A stretch of 16,989 bases of DNA from Streptosporangiaceae bacterium (GCA_025934635.1 JAICWX010000191.1:1-16989), one strand, 5' to 3'; numbered from the stretch's first letter, positions 6,625 to 13,443 are shown. Numbers and translations are program-made. The notes: generated by a model not told the origin, from the sequence alone.

Positions 6625-7965
6625 TCATATCCCCACCTCGCTGCCGTAGGCATGACCGCCCGGGGGCGTCGCCTTTCGCCAGGCCGGCCCGTCCGGGAAC
6701 TCGTAATGGTCCAGCGATTCGGCCCGCATCTCGATGCTGTAACCGGGGGCCGTCGGTGCCAGGTACCGGCCGGAGCGGACGACGGCCGGGTCGCGGAAGT
6801 GCTCGTGCAGGTGATCCACCCACTCGACGACGCGGTCGTCGAAGGATCCGCTGATCCCGATGTAGTCGAACATGGCCAGGTGCTGTACGTACTCGCACAG
6901 GCCCACGCCGCCGGCGTGGGGGCATACCGGCACGCCGAACTTCGCGGCGAGCAGCATGACCGCGAGCACCTCGTTGACTCCGCCCAGCCGACAGGCATCG
7001 ACCTGGCACACGTCGATGGCGCCCGCCTGGAAGAGCTGCTTGAAGACGACGCGATTCTGCACATGCTCGCCCGTGGCCACCCGGACCGGGGCGATCTCGC
7101 GCCGGATCCGCGCATGCCCCAGGATGTCGTCCGGGCTCGTGGGCTCTTCGATCCACCACGGATCGTATGCGCTGAGCTGCTTCATCGCCACGATGGCCGC
7201 CTCGACGCCCCAGTACTGATTGGCGTCCATCATCAGCACGCCGCCCGGGCCGATTGCGTCCCTGATCAGCCCGGCCCGCCTCGAGTCCGCGTCCAGATCG
7301 CGGCCGACCTTCATCTTGACGTGGGTGAAACCCGCGGCCGCCGCCTCCCGAGCCAGCCTCGAGACCTTCTCGTCGTCGTATCCGAGCCAGCCCGCCGAGG
7401 TGGTATAGGCGGGGTACCCGGATTCGGCGATCGTCGCGAGGCGCTCGTCCCGGCCGGCCCGGGCCCGCACGAGGATGTCGAGCGCCTCACCGGGGGAAAG
7501 CGCGTCATCGATGTAGCGGAAGTCGATCGCCGCGACGATCTGATCCGGCGGCAGATCGGCGAGAAGCCGGTAGAGCGGCTTGCCCTCGCTCTTGGCCCAT
7601 AGATCCCAGACGGCATTGACCACCGCGGCGGTGGCCAGGTGGATGACGCCCTTCTCCGGCCCGAGCCAGCGAAGCTGATCCTCGGAGGTCAGGCTCCGCC
7701 AGAAGTCCCGCATGCCGGCCGTGATCTCCTCCAGGCTCTTGCCCACCACCAGGTGTTCCAGAGCGCGGACGGCGGCGACTACCACCTCCGTGCCGTTGCC
7801 GTTAGTAAAGGTCAAGCCGCATCCTTGCCGCTGCGTGTCGGAATCGGTGCCTAGCGTGACGTAGGCGCAGGAGTAATCGGGCGCCCGGTGCATCGCATCA
7901 GAACCGTGGAGCCACCGAGAGGTGGGAAACCGGATGTCCCGCACCTGCAGGGAGGTGATCCTCAC
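6625..7965 (-). CDS. L-fuconate dehydratase (enolase superfamily)
   Basis: A 446-residue mandelate-racemase-type enolase that matches L-fuconate dehydratases (Xanthomonas FucD, vertebrate ENOSF1) along its whole length. Evidence includes RDIRFPTSR and GSDAM at the N-terminus, LRWLGPEKGV, and IDFRYIDDAL. The catalytic Lys219 is in VKMKVG, metal ligands are Asp247 (MDANQ), Glu273 (WIEEPTSPDD) and Glu300 (GEH), and the general acid/base His350 is in PHAGG. It dehydrates L-fuconate to 2-keto-3-deoxy-L-fuconate with Mg2+. Characterised relatives also accept L-galactonate and D-arabinonate. The start is taken at GTG 7963-7965, where the family N-terminus begins. No strong SD precedes it, but the TGA of a 15-codon mini-ORF overlaps it as GTGA. 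A second, truncated copy starts at 16464. Confidence 0.93.
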   Translation of the reverse strand: MRITSLQVRDIRFPTSRWLHGSDAMHRAPDYSCAYVTLGTDSDTQRQGCGLTFTNGNGTEVVVAAVRALEHLVVGKSLEEITAGMRDFWRSLTSEDQLRWLGPEKGVIHLATAAVVNAVWDLWAKSEGKPLYRLLADLPPDQIVAAIDFRYIDDALSPGEALDILVRARAGRDERLATIAESGYPAYTTSAGWLGYDDEKVSRLAREAAAAGFTHVKMKVGRDLDADSRRAGLIRDAIGPGGVLMMDANQYWGVEAAIVAMKQLSAYDPWWIEEPTSPDDILGHARIRREIAPVRVATGEHVQNRVVFKQLFQAGAIDVCQVDACRLGGVNEVLAVMLLAAKFGVPVCPHAGGVGLCEYVQHLAMFDYIGISGSFDDRVVEWVDHLHEHFRDPAVVRSGRYLAPTAPGYSIEMRAESLDHYEFPDGPAWRKATPPGGHAYGSEVGI

Positions 7966-8009
7966 GCGGGCACGCTCTGTCCCGCGGCCGTGCGTGACCT
8001 GCTCGTCAT
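7962..8009 (-). CDS. Possible 15-residue coupling mini-ORF before fuconate dehydratase
   Basis: ATG 8009-8007 overlaps the permease-frame TGA as ATGA, has a GGGGCGAGG-like SD, and runs 15 codons to a TGA that overlaps the dehydratase GTG as GTGA. The dehydratase lacks its own clear SD, so reinitiation after this ORF is plausible. The peptide itself resembles nothing known. The same frame is also the out-of-frame tail of the permease, so it may be chance. Confidence 0.25.
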   Translation of the reverse strand: MTSRSRTAAGQSVPA

Positions 8010-9029
8010 CGCCTCGCCCCTTCGACGAACCTGGCAAGTATCAGCGCGGCCAGGATGATCGCTCCGTCCGCGGCGCTGATCCAGAAGGTGCTGACCTGGG
8101 ACAGCACCAGCAAGTTCTGCACGAGGCCCAGCAGCACGACGCCGGTGAACGCGCCGAGGATCCGGCCGCGTCCGCCGTCGAGCGAGATGCCTCCGATCAC
8201 CGCGGCAGCAAACACGGTGAAGATCAGGTTGTTGCCCTGGTTGGCTGTCACGGCATCGACATGCCCGGCCGTCATGAGGCCCGCCACGGCGGCGAGCGCT
8301 CCGGCTATCGCGAACACGCCGATCCTGACCCGGGTCGACCCTGATACCAGCGGCCTGAGCTGCTTCGACATTCCCGCCGATGGTGTAGATGGCCCGCCCC
8401 GTGCGATGGTAACGGAGGAAGAGGCCGCACCCTACGAAGATGAAGCCGCTGGCCCAGGCGGAGACCGGAACGCTCAGCCACGCCGCGGACCCGAGGTAGA
8501 CGAACGCAGCGGGCATGGCGTAGATGGTGTTGCCGCTCACGATTCCCTGCTGGATTCCCGCCAGCAGGATGAGCATCGCCAGCGTGAAGATGAACGAGTT
8601 GAAGCGGCCTTTGACGATCATCACGCCGTTGAACAGGCCGATGCCCAGACCGATGGCCAGCAGGACGACTATGCCGAGCGCTGGCGGCAGGTCGCTGCCC
8701 AGGCCCACCGCGGACTTGGGCACGATCAGCCACGCCGCCACCAGGGGGGCGAGCCCGTAGACCGATTGCAGCGATAGGTCCAGGTCACCGACCAGCAGCA
8801 CCAGCGACTCGGCCACGACGACAGCGCCGAGGGCCGCGGAGAACTGCGCGATGTTGATGAAATTCCCGGTCGTCAGGAACGACGAGTTGAGGAACGACCC
8901 GGCGATGATGACCCCCGCGATCGCGGGCAGCAAGGTGAGCTCGCGCAACGACTGCAGCGAGAGCCGGCGTCTCACCGGGGGCACGGCGGCAGGCTTGTCT
9001 TCTGTCTGCTGGGCAACTGACTGGCTCAT
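8006..9029 (-). pseudogene. RbsC-type sugar ABC transporter permease, disrupted by a 1-nt frameshift
   Basis: This is a BPD_transp_2 (ribose/xylose-type) inner-membrane permease with about ten hydrophobic segments and the family motif GGNVEAAQAAGIRV. Family similarity runs from ATG 9029 in one frame to that motif, then continues in another frame as TRVRIGVFAIAGALAAVAGLMTAG to the TGA at 8006. The switch lies at CCCGGG, 8329-8334. Removing one base there gives V-D-R-V-R-I and a span of 1023 nt (340 aa), the usual length. A one-base insertion is therefore the simplest explanation. Without correction, the product continues 120-odd residues in a meaningless Arg-rich frame to 7962. The start overlaps the upstream ATPase stop by ATGA with AGAGGGA as SD. 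A sequencing error is possible. Confidence 0.85.
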
Positions 9030-10636
9030 GCAACCAATCCCTCTGCGGCAGCGATCGCGTCGCGCTCATTCCAGGGACGCTCACGGAACTCCCGGACGAC
9101 CCGGCCGCGCACCATCACCATCAGCCGGGTGGCGATGCGCAGCTCTTCGATATCGTCCGAGACCAGGAGCACCGCCATCCCGTCCCGGCGGGCATTGTCG
9201 ATCACCCCGAGCAGGACCGCCTTCGACGCTACGTCGACCCCGGTCGTCGGACTGACGATGACCAGCACCGATGGCTTGCTGGCCAGGGCCCGTCCGGCGA
9301 CGACCTTCTGCTGGTTGCCGCCGCTGAGCTCGCCGACCAGCTGACGTCCGGTGCTCGACACGATGCTCAGCCGGGTCCTCAGGTCTCGCGCCACGGATTC
9401 GCGTTGCCGCGAGGAGATGACGCCCAGGCGGCTGATGGAGGTCAGGATCGGGAGCGTCAGGTTCTCGTCGACCCCCATGAGGCTGACGAATCCTCGCGCG
9501 TGGCGGTCTTCAGGGACGTATCCGATCCCGCGGGTGCGAGACGAGTCACCGTCGCTCGCTCGGGGTGCGGCGTCATCGACGAGCACCCCGCCGTCATCGG
9601 CCTTGACCAGACCGGCCACGACGTCGGCCACCGTGGCGTTGCCAGAGCCGCGCAGGCCGACCAGCCCCAGGCATTCGCCCGCATGCAGGCTCAGGCTGAC
9701 TTTCTCGACCGAGCCCCCCGGCGACCGGACGGACAGCTCCCTGATCTGCAGCCGGACCGGGGCGTCGGTACTCGCCCCGGTGTCGGGCTGGGCTACCGGG
9801 ACGACCGCGCTTCCTACCATGGCGTCGACGACGGCGGCCTGATCCAGCGCGGCGACGGAGTCCGTCACGATGTGGCGGCCGTCGCGCAGTACGGTCCGGT
9901 TCTGCGCCCCGGCTGAATGGATCGCCGCGAGGATGCCCTGGTCGGGGCCGCTGAACGAGGAGTAAATACCCTTCAGGTCGGAATAGGCCCTGATCGCCGT
10001 CTGCGCGTCATCGACGGCCGTCGTGGAGTCCCACTTGGTCGCGTACTTGAGCACCCGCATCTTCGGGAATTCCCGCTTCATGCAGTCGATGAACCCGTTG
10101 GCCCGGTCCAGCCCGTTGATCGAGGCGAGATCACCCTCGAGAACCGCGGCGGTCCCCGTTCCGTTCGCCTGCTTGCCGACGTACTGGCACGCCTCTTTGC
10201 CGATGAGTACGTTGTCGGCCCGGACGACCGCGTAGATGGGCCCGCTGGTCGGGCCGACGTCCATCGTGACCACTGGGATGTGGGCCTTGGCCGCCAGCGC
10301 GTCGCTCGTGGAGATGGCGGCACTGTCGACTGGATTCACCAGCAGCGCGTTGACGTGCTGGTTGATCATGGTCTGGATCTGCGAGGCCTGGGTAGCGGCG
10401 TCCCCGTTGGCCGAGACGGGCCCTACCAGGGTCAGGCCTAGCTGCTTCGCGTCCGCGGCCTCGTACTTGACGTACGCTGCCCAGAAATCGGTGCTGTAGC
10501 CGGCCAGAGAGACGCCGACCACCATTTTCTTGTTAGCGGCGGTGCCCGCCGTGCTGGTAGCGCTGCTGCTCGTGCTGCTGCATCCGGTCAGCACGGCCAA
10601 TCCGAATAGGGCCGACGCCGTCATCGCCGTAGCCAA
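9026..10636 (-). CDS. In-frame fusion of a sugar-binding lipoprotein to the C-terminal half of an RbsA-type ABC ATPase
   Basis: Residues 1-19 resemble a lipoprotein signal (lipobox LTGC, Cys19). Residues about 37-245 are a Peripla_BP_4 sugar-binding protein cut off before its last strands. From about residue 248 (TVLRDGRHIVTD...VVDAMVG) the sequence is the end of the first ABC domain of a two-domain sugar ATPase. The complete second domain follows, with a degenerate Walker A (GLRGSGNAT), YVPEDR, signature LSGGNQQK at 438-444, and Walker B region VLVIVSPTTGVDV. The first ABC domain and the end of the binding protein are missing, so a deletion of roughly 1 kb joined the two genes near 9896-9905 without breaking the frame. 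The hybrid would carry a cytosolic ATPase behind an export signal, so normal function is very unlikely. The start given is TTG 10636; no good SD is seen. Confidence 0.85.
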   Translation of the reverse strand: MATAMTASALFGLAVLTGCSSTSSSATSTAGTAANKKMVVGVSLAGYSTDFWAAYVKYEAADAKQLGLTLVGPVSANGDAATQASQIQTMINQHVNALLVNPVDSAAISTSDALAAKAHIPVVTMDVGPTSGPIYAVVRADNVLIGKEACQYVGKQANGTGTAAVLEGDLASINGLDRANGFIDCMKREFPKMRVLKYATKWDSTTAVDDAQTAIRAYSDLKGIYSSFSGPDQGILAAIHSAGAQNRTVLRDGRHIVTDSVAALDQAAVVDAMVGSAVVPVAQPDTGASTDAPVRLQIRELSVRSPGGSVEKVSLSLHAGECLGLVGLRGSGNATVADVVAGLVKADDGGVLVDDAAPRASDGDSSRTRGIGYVPEDRHARGFVSLMGVDENLTLPILTSISRLGVISSRQRESVARDLRTRLSIVSSTGRQLVGELSGGNQQKVVAGRALASKPSVLVIVSPTTGVDVASKAVLLGVIDNARRDGMAVLLVSDDIEELRIATRLMVMVRGRVVREFRERPWNERDAIAAAEGLVA

Positions 10637-10647
10637 CGTCGTTTCAT
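10621..10647 (-). other. Eight-codon ORF that looks like a detached signal-peptide n-region
   Basis: ATG 10647-10645 encodes MKRRWLRR and stops at a TGA overlapping the in-frame ATG (10624-10622) of the binding-protein fusion. A lipoprotein signal needs such positive charges ahead of its hydrophobic stretch. The fusion's own frame lacks them, while the intact binding protein at 15379 has MRRRTM. This suggests a small indel near 10622-10630 split the original signal peptide. Coupling by a mini-ORF is the alternative. Confidence 0.35.
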
Positions 10648-10778
10648 CTGATTGTTACCCATTTCAGTCGATGACCGCCACGCCGTCGGCGACCGGCGCA
10701 GGCTGCGTTGCCTGAGCCCGGCGCTTCGATCCCCAGGGGCGACGACCGAATCGCCGAGCCAGTCTTCCAACGCTGCTC

Positions 10779-10807
10779 ACAGTAATGATTGACCCGAGCG
10801 ATATCAA
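10779..10807 (-). promoter_or_regulatory. Predicted sigma70-type promoter for the minus-strand catabolic operon
   Basis: On the minus strand TTGATA (10807-10802) and TACTGT (10784-10779) are separated by 17 nt. Transcription would start near 10772, leaving a leader of about 135 nt. The -35 box lies only 4 bp from the opposing -35 box of the AKR promoter, so one bound regulator could control both. Confidence 0.5.
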
Positions 10808-10815
10808 GACATTGA
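10804..10815. promoter_or_regulatory. Candidate operator between divergent -35 boxes
   Basis: TCAAGACATTGA has 4-bp inverted arms (TCAA/TTGA) formed by the two -35 elements. It contains AGACAT, the core of the repeated motif found four times upstream of the second transporter. Binding here would block both promoters. The TCAA/TTGA symmetry is partly forced by the -35 consensus, so the AGACAT core is the real evidence. Confidence 0.35.
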
Positions 10816-10840
10816 GGCGGAATGCGCGGCTGTGTACCCT
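10812..10840 (+). promoter_or_regulatory. Predicted sigma70-type promoter for the AKR transcript
   Basis: TTGAGG (10812-10817) and TACCCT (10835-10840) are separated by 17 nt. The element is divergent from the catabolic-operon promoter. AGACATTGA (10807-10815), related to the motif array at 13299-13443, overlaps both -35 boxes. Confidence 0.5.
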
Positions 10841-10881
10841 CAGAAGATAGATATGACCCGATCTTTACGTCAGGAGGTCCG

Positions 10882-10926
10882 ATGGCCGAACACATCAGAC
10901 GACCCGGCCGGGCAAGTCCGGGATGA
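10882..10926 (+). CDS. Fourteen-residue leader ORF coupled to the AKR gene
   Basis: A perfect AGGAGG (10872-10877) lies 4 nt before ATG 10882. The ORF encodes MAEHIRRPGRASPG and its TGA (10924-10926) overlaps the AKR ATG (10923-10925) as ATGA. The AKR start itself has only a poor SD, so its translation probably depends on this ORF. No similarity to known leader peptides and no amino-acid run suggesting attenuation is seen. Confidence 0.45.
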   Translation: MAEHIRRPGRASPG

Positions 10927-12386
10927 CAGCGGATCCCCCTGCGATCCTCCCGCGTCGCGAGCTGGGCCGCAGTGGGCTGACGGTCACGCGGCTGATGTTC
11001 GGCGGCGGCCCGATCGGCGGACTGTTCGCGCCGGTCGACAACCACGCGGCGCAGGCCACACTGCGGGCAGCCTGGTCCGCCGGCGTCCGGGCCTTCGACA
11101 CGGCACCGCACTACGGCGCGGGCCTGTCCGAACTCCGCCTCGGCGAGTTCCTGGCCGAGCGGCCACGCGCCGAGTACGTCGTATCCACGAAGGTCGGCAG
11201 GCTGCTCGTTCCGTCGGCCGGCTCGGTCGATGAGACAGAAGGCTTCCACGGCGCGCCGCGGCTGGCACGGGTCAGGGATTACTCGCCGGCCGGCGTCCGG
11301 TCGTCCCTGGAGGCCAGCATGCGGCGCCTCGGGCTCGACCGTATCGACCTGGCGCTCATCCACGACCCGGATGACCACGCTCTTGAGGCGCTCGATGGCG
11401 CCTACCCGGCGCTGGCCGGGCTCCGGTCGGAGGGCGTCATTCAGGCGATCGGTATCGGCATGAGCCAGACCGGGCTACTTGAGTGGTTCCTGCCCCGGAC
11501 CGATCTGGACTGCGTGCTCATCGCGGGTAGGTACTCGCTGCTGGACACCGGCGCCGGCGCGAGGCTTCTACCGGAATGCCGGCGTAGGGGGGTCGCGGTC
11601 CTGGCCGGAGGTGTCTTCAACAGCGGCATCTTGGCTGACCCGCGCCGCGGTGCAAGGTTCGACTACCTGCCCGCCTCCACCGAGATGATCGGCCGGGCCC
11701 AGCGGATCAGGCAAGTGTGCGCGCGGCACGGGCTGCCGATCGGCGCCGTTGCCCTTCAGTTCACGCTGCGGCACCCCGCCGTCACCGCGGCCGTCGTCGG
11801 CGTGCGGAGCCCGGCCGAGGTCGGCGCGGACGTCTCCTACCTCGACATCGAGGTGCCCGACTCGGTATTCGACGAGCTCGTCGACGAGGGGCTTATCCCG
11901 GCCGACGCCGGAGGCGCACGGTTACCATCGACGCGCATCGCCATGTCTGGATCCGCGAACCGCGAGGCATGCGTGGCTGGACGAGCGATCGCGTCGTCGG
12001 CTGGGCCGACCTGGCCAGCGAGGGCATCGCCGACGAGCTGGCCATACTTCCGTCACTTCCGGCCGGAGACAGGCACCCGGCACCTGGTTCAGGACGAACC
12101 GGACCCTGACTGGCTGCGGCGGCCCGCGGTGCGTCACCGCCTGGAGGCAGTCGGTGCCGCCGGGCTCAGCTACGATCTGCTCATCCGGCCCGGCCAGCTC
12201 CCTGCGGCCCCCAGACGTGGCCCGGCTCGACGACGTGCGGTTCGTGCTCGATCACGGCGCCAAGCCGACCACCTGCTTGACTACTTCGGGCCAAGACGGC
12301 TGATGTCGGCTCTGACTGGCCGGGCTGCACCCTCGCCGCAAGCCGGATGCCGGGTCATCTTCACTTGCAGCGAAGTGCGAGATTAG
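10923..12386 (+). CDS. Aldo/keto reductase, probable L-fucose (D-threo-aldose) 1-dehydrogenase, with aberrant C-terminal read-through
   Basis: Residues 1-333 form a complete AKR barrel. The catalytic tetrad is visible as Asp59 and Tyr64 (FDTAPHYG), Lys90 (VVSTKVG) and His147 (LALIHDP), and VVGVRSPAEV near the end binds the cofactor. Such AKRs oxidise L-fucose, L-galactose or D-arabinose to the 1,5-lactone with NAD(P)+. The natural end is around residue 333 (11919-11924). There the expected TGA reads TTA, so the frame continues for another 154 residues of frame-scrambled lactonase sequence to a TAG at 12384-12386. The barrel itself shows no damage, so activity depends on whether the tail is tolerated. 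The start at ATG 10923 is set by the ATGA overlap with a leader ORF that has the only good SD. Confidence 0.85.
   Translation: MTADPPAILPRRELGRSGLTVTRLMFGGGPIGGLFAPVDNHAAQATLRAAWSAGVRAFDTAPHYGAGLSELRLGEFLAERPRAEYVVSTKVGRLLVPSAGSVDETEGFHGAPRLARVRDYSPAGVRSSLEASMRRLGLDRIDLALIHDPDDHALEALDGAYPALAGLRSEGVIQAIGIGMSQTGLLEWFLPRTDLDCVLIAGRYSLLDTGAGARLLPECRRRGVAVLAGGVFNSGILADPRRGARFDYLPASTEMIGRAQRIRQVCARHGLPIGAVALQFTLRHPAVTAAVVGVRSPAEVGADVSYLDIEVPDSVFDELVDEGLIPADAGGARLPSTRIAMSGSANREACVAGRAIASSAGPTWPARASPTSWPYFRHFRPETGTRHLVQDEPDPDWLRRPAVRHRLEAVGAAGLSYDLLIRPGQLPAAPRRGPARRRAVRARSRRQADHLLDYFGPRRLMSALTGRAAPSPQAGCRVIFTCSEVRD
11921..12346 (+). pseudogene. Amidohydrolase-2 family sugar lactonase (probable L-fuconolactonase), decayed
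   Basis: Pieces of one amidohydrolase occur in order but in different frames. They are TIDAHRHVW (from 11924, metal-binding HxH) and RVVGWADLAS (about 11994) in one frame. RHLVQDEPDPDWLRRP and LSYDLLIRPGQLPAA lie in the AKR frame to about 12208. VRFVLDHGAKP (12235-12267) lies in a third register. FGPRRLM returns to the AKR frame, followed by GSDWPGCTLAAS (12308-12343) in another. The fragments cover the family from N- to C-terminus, yet only about 430 nt remain of the usual 850-900, so there are internal deletions as well as at least three frame changes. A GGAGG (11910-11914) sits 6 nt before a GTT where a GTG start is expected. The intact enzyme would open L-fuconolactone to L-fuconate. Confidence 0.8.
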
Positions 12387-12590
12387 CGAGAACGGCAGCG
12401 CCATAGGCTCGAAGTGGCCCCGTCAGCTCCCCTGCCGTCCCGCTGTCCGCCGACCTTGCACCACGGCTGTCTGCGCTCGCGACGCGATGACCCTGCAGGT
12501 GCTATGCGTCCGCGTGGACGACTTCTCGCCCAGTGAAGGCCGGATAGCGGCCCGCCGTTCCCCGCGAACGGGCTGTTCCGGTACCCGCCG
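12387..12590. other. Convergent intergenic region with a hairpin
   Basis: No gene is seen in this stretch. A stem-loop at 12550-12573 (GCCCG with CGGGC, inner TTC with GAA, 3-nt bulge) lies about 18 nt past the GntR copy 3 stop on the minus strand. It could terminate that gene, with no T-tract. Confidence 0.35.
12550..12573 (-). terminator. Weak candidate terminator for GntR copy 3
   Basis: A five-pair GC stem with an inner three-pair stem, close behind the stop codon. It is imperfect and lacks a T-run, so it is only tentative. Confidence 0.25.
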
Positions 12591-13289
12591 TCAGGTGCCG
12601 GCGCCTTGCCTGCCCGCCAGCACGCCGCGTAGCCAGCGCTCGGAGGTGTTGACGTGCATGAGCGCGGCGGCCTCGGCGAGCGGACGGTCGCGGGCCGCGA
12701 GGGCCTGGTGGATCGCGCGGTGCTCGCGGATCGTCTGCTGTGAGGCATCCGCTTCGATGACGCCACGCCAGGTGCGAGCCCTGAGGGTCCGGCTGGAAAG
12801 GCCGTCGAGGATCGACATCAGGGTCCGGTTCCCGGTCGCCGCGTACACGGCCGAATGGAACGCGTGGTCGTGGTGGATCAGCTGCTCCTGGTCGTCGCCG
12901 GCCTGTTCCATCCCGGCGACGTGCCCGGCCAGCCGGTCGAGCGTGACGGTGTCGATCCGCTTGGCGGCCAGGCCCGTGGCGGCGGGCTCGAAGAGGCGGC
13001 GCACCTCGACGACCTCCAGAACGGAGTCGTCCTGGACGAGTTCGACCGCGAACCCGACCCCCTGGAGCAGCAGGTGCGGTTCCAGGCTCGTGACAAAGGT
13101 CCCGTCGCCGTGGCGGACGTCGAGGACGCGGGTGAGCTCGAGGGCCTTGACCGCCTCGCGGATCGAACTGCGTCCGACGCCGAGCTGCACGGCGAGCTCG
13201 GTTTCCGGCGGGAGCCGTGATCCCGGGGGGAGATCTCCGCTCCGGATCAGCTCCTGAATGCTCGCGATCGCGCGGTCAGTCACTGACAA
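12591..13289 (-). CDS. FadR-subfamily GntR transcriptional regulator (copy 3)
   Basis: The winged helix reads LPPETELAVQLGVGRSSIREAVKAL, then HGDGTFVTSLEPHLLLQG. The FCD domain shows the ligand/metal histidines HDHAFHSAVYAATGN, REHRAIHQAL and LMHVNTSERWL. The start is uncertain. TTG 13289 follows GGGGTG by 4 nt, and GTG 13283 is two codons further on. A nine-codon ORF with a much better SD (AGGAG, ATG 13305) ends inside this start region in another frame, so either the regulator is translated by coupling or a 1-nt frameshift split its N-terminus. The gene is divergent from the 13437-16353 transporter across 147 bp that hold four AGACAT-type motifs, the classic position for an autoregulating repressor of that transporter. 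It shares the wing motif GDGT(F/Y)VTSL with copies 1 and 2. Confidence 0.85.
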   Translation of the reverse strand: MSVTDRAIASIQELIRSGDLPPGSRLPPETELAVQLGVGRSSIREAVKALELTRVLDVRHGDGTFVTSLEPHLLLQGVGFAVELVQDDSVLEVVEVRRLFEPAATGLAAKRIDTVTLDRLAGHVAGMEQAGDDQEQLIHHDHAFHSAVYAATGNRTLMSILDGLSSRTLRARTWRGVIEADASQQTIREHRAIHQALAARDRPLAEAAALMHVNTSERWLRGVLAGRQGAGT

Positions 13290-13305
13290 CTCGCACCCCA
13301 GACAT
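13276..13305 (-). other. Nine-codon ORF overlapping the start of GntR copy 3
   Basis: CAGGAGTTCAT precedes ATG 13305-13303, a strong SD with 5-nt spacing. The ORF encodes MSGVRVVSD and stops at 13276-13278 inside the regulator gene, offset by one base. Deleting one base would give an uninterrupted MSGVRVVS-VTDRAI N-terminus, so this is either a coupling leader or the split start of the regulator. Confidence 0.35.
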
Positions 13306-13443
13306 ATGAACTCCTGGATGATCGTTCAGAAAAGTACAGATGTCTCTATCCTATATCGGGGTATTGACGGCCCGTTTTCCCCTCCTGTATAGATGAGACA
13401 TCTGAAGTCTTGTCTAGTTGAGGATTCCCTCATCATATGTCTG
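13299..13443. promoter_or_regulatory. Divergent control region with four mirror-symmetric AGACATNTGA motifs
   Basis: The motif AGACAT(A/C)TGA occurs at 13300-13309 and 13396-13405 on the plus strand. It recurs as its reverse complement at 13433-13442, and with a final T instead of A at 13336-13345. The core centres are 40, 56 and 41 bp apart, symmetric about 13371. The inner pair forms a perfect 10-bp inverted repeat (CAGATGTCTC 13337-13346 with GAGACATCTG 13395-13404). The outer pair forms a perfect 11-bp one (13299-13309 with 13433-13443). The inner sites sit at the predicted transcription starts and the outer ones at the start codons. The outer similarity could partly reflect two genes both starting ATG-TCT. 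The likely ligand is the adjacent GntR protein. Confidence 0.6.
13364..13393 (+). promoter_or_regulatory. Predicted sigma70-type promoter for the second sugar transporter operon
   Basis: TTGACG (13364-13369) and TATAGA (13388-13393) are separated by 18 nt in an AT-richer pocket of a GC-rich window. The start point would fall near 13400, inside the motif copy at 13395-13404, so binding there should repress. On the other strand a possible -10 (TAGGAT, 13353-13348) for GntR copy 3 has no clear -35 partner. Confidence 0.55.

Noticed and set aside
6482..7159. Very long version of GntR copy 2 starting at 7159
   Set aside because: The added sequence is a shadow frame of the fuconate dehydratase gene. 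The HTH of the paralogues begins within about 20 residues of the start.
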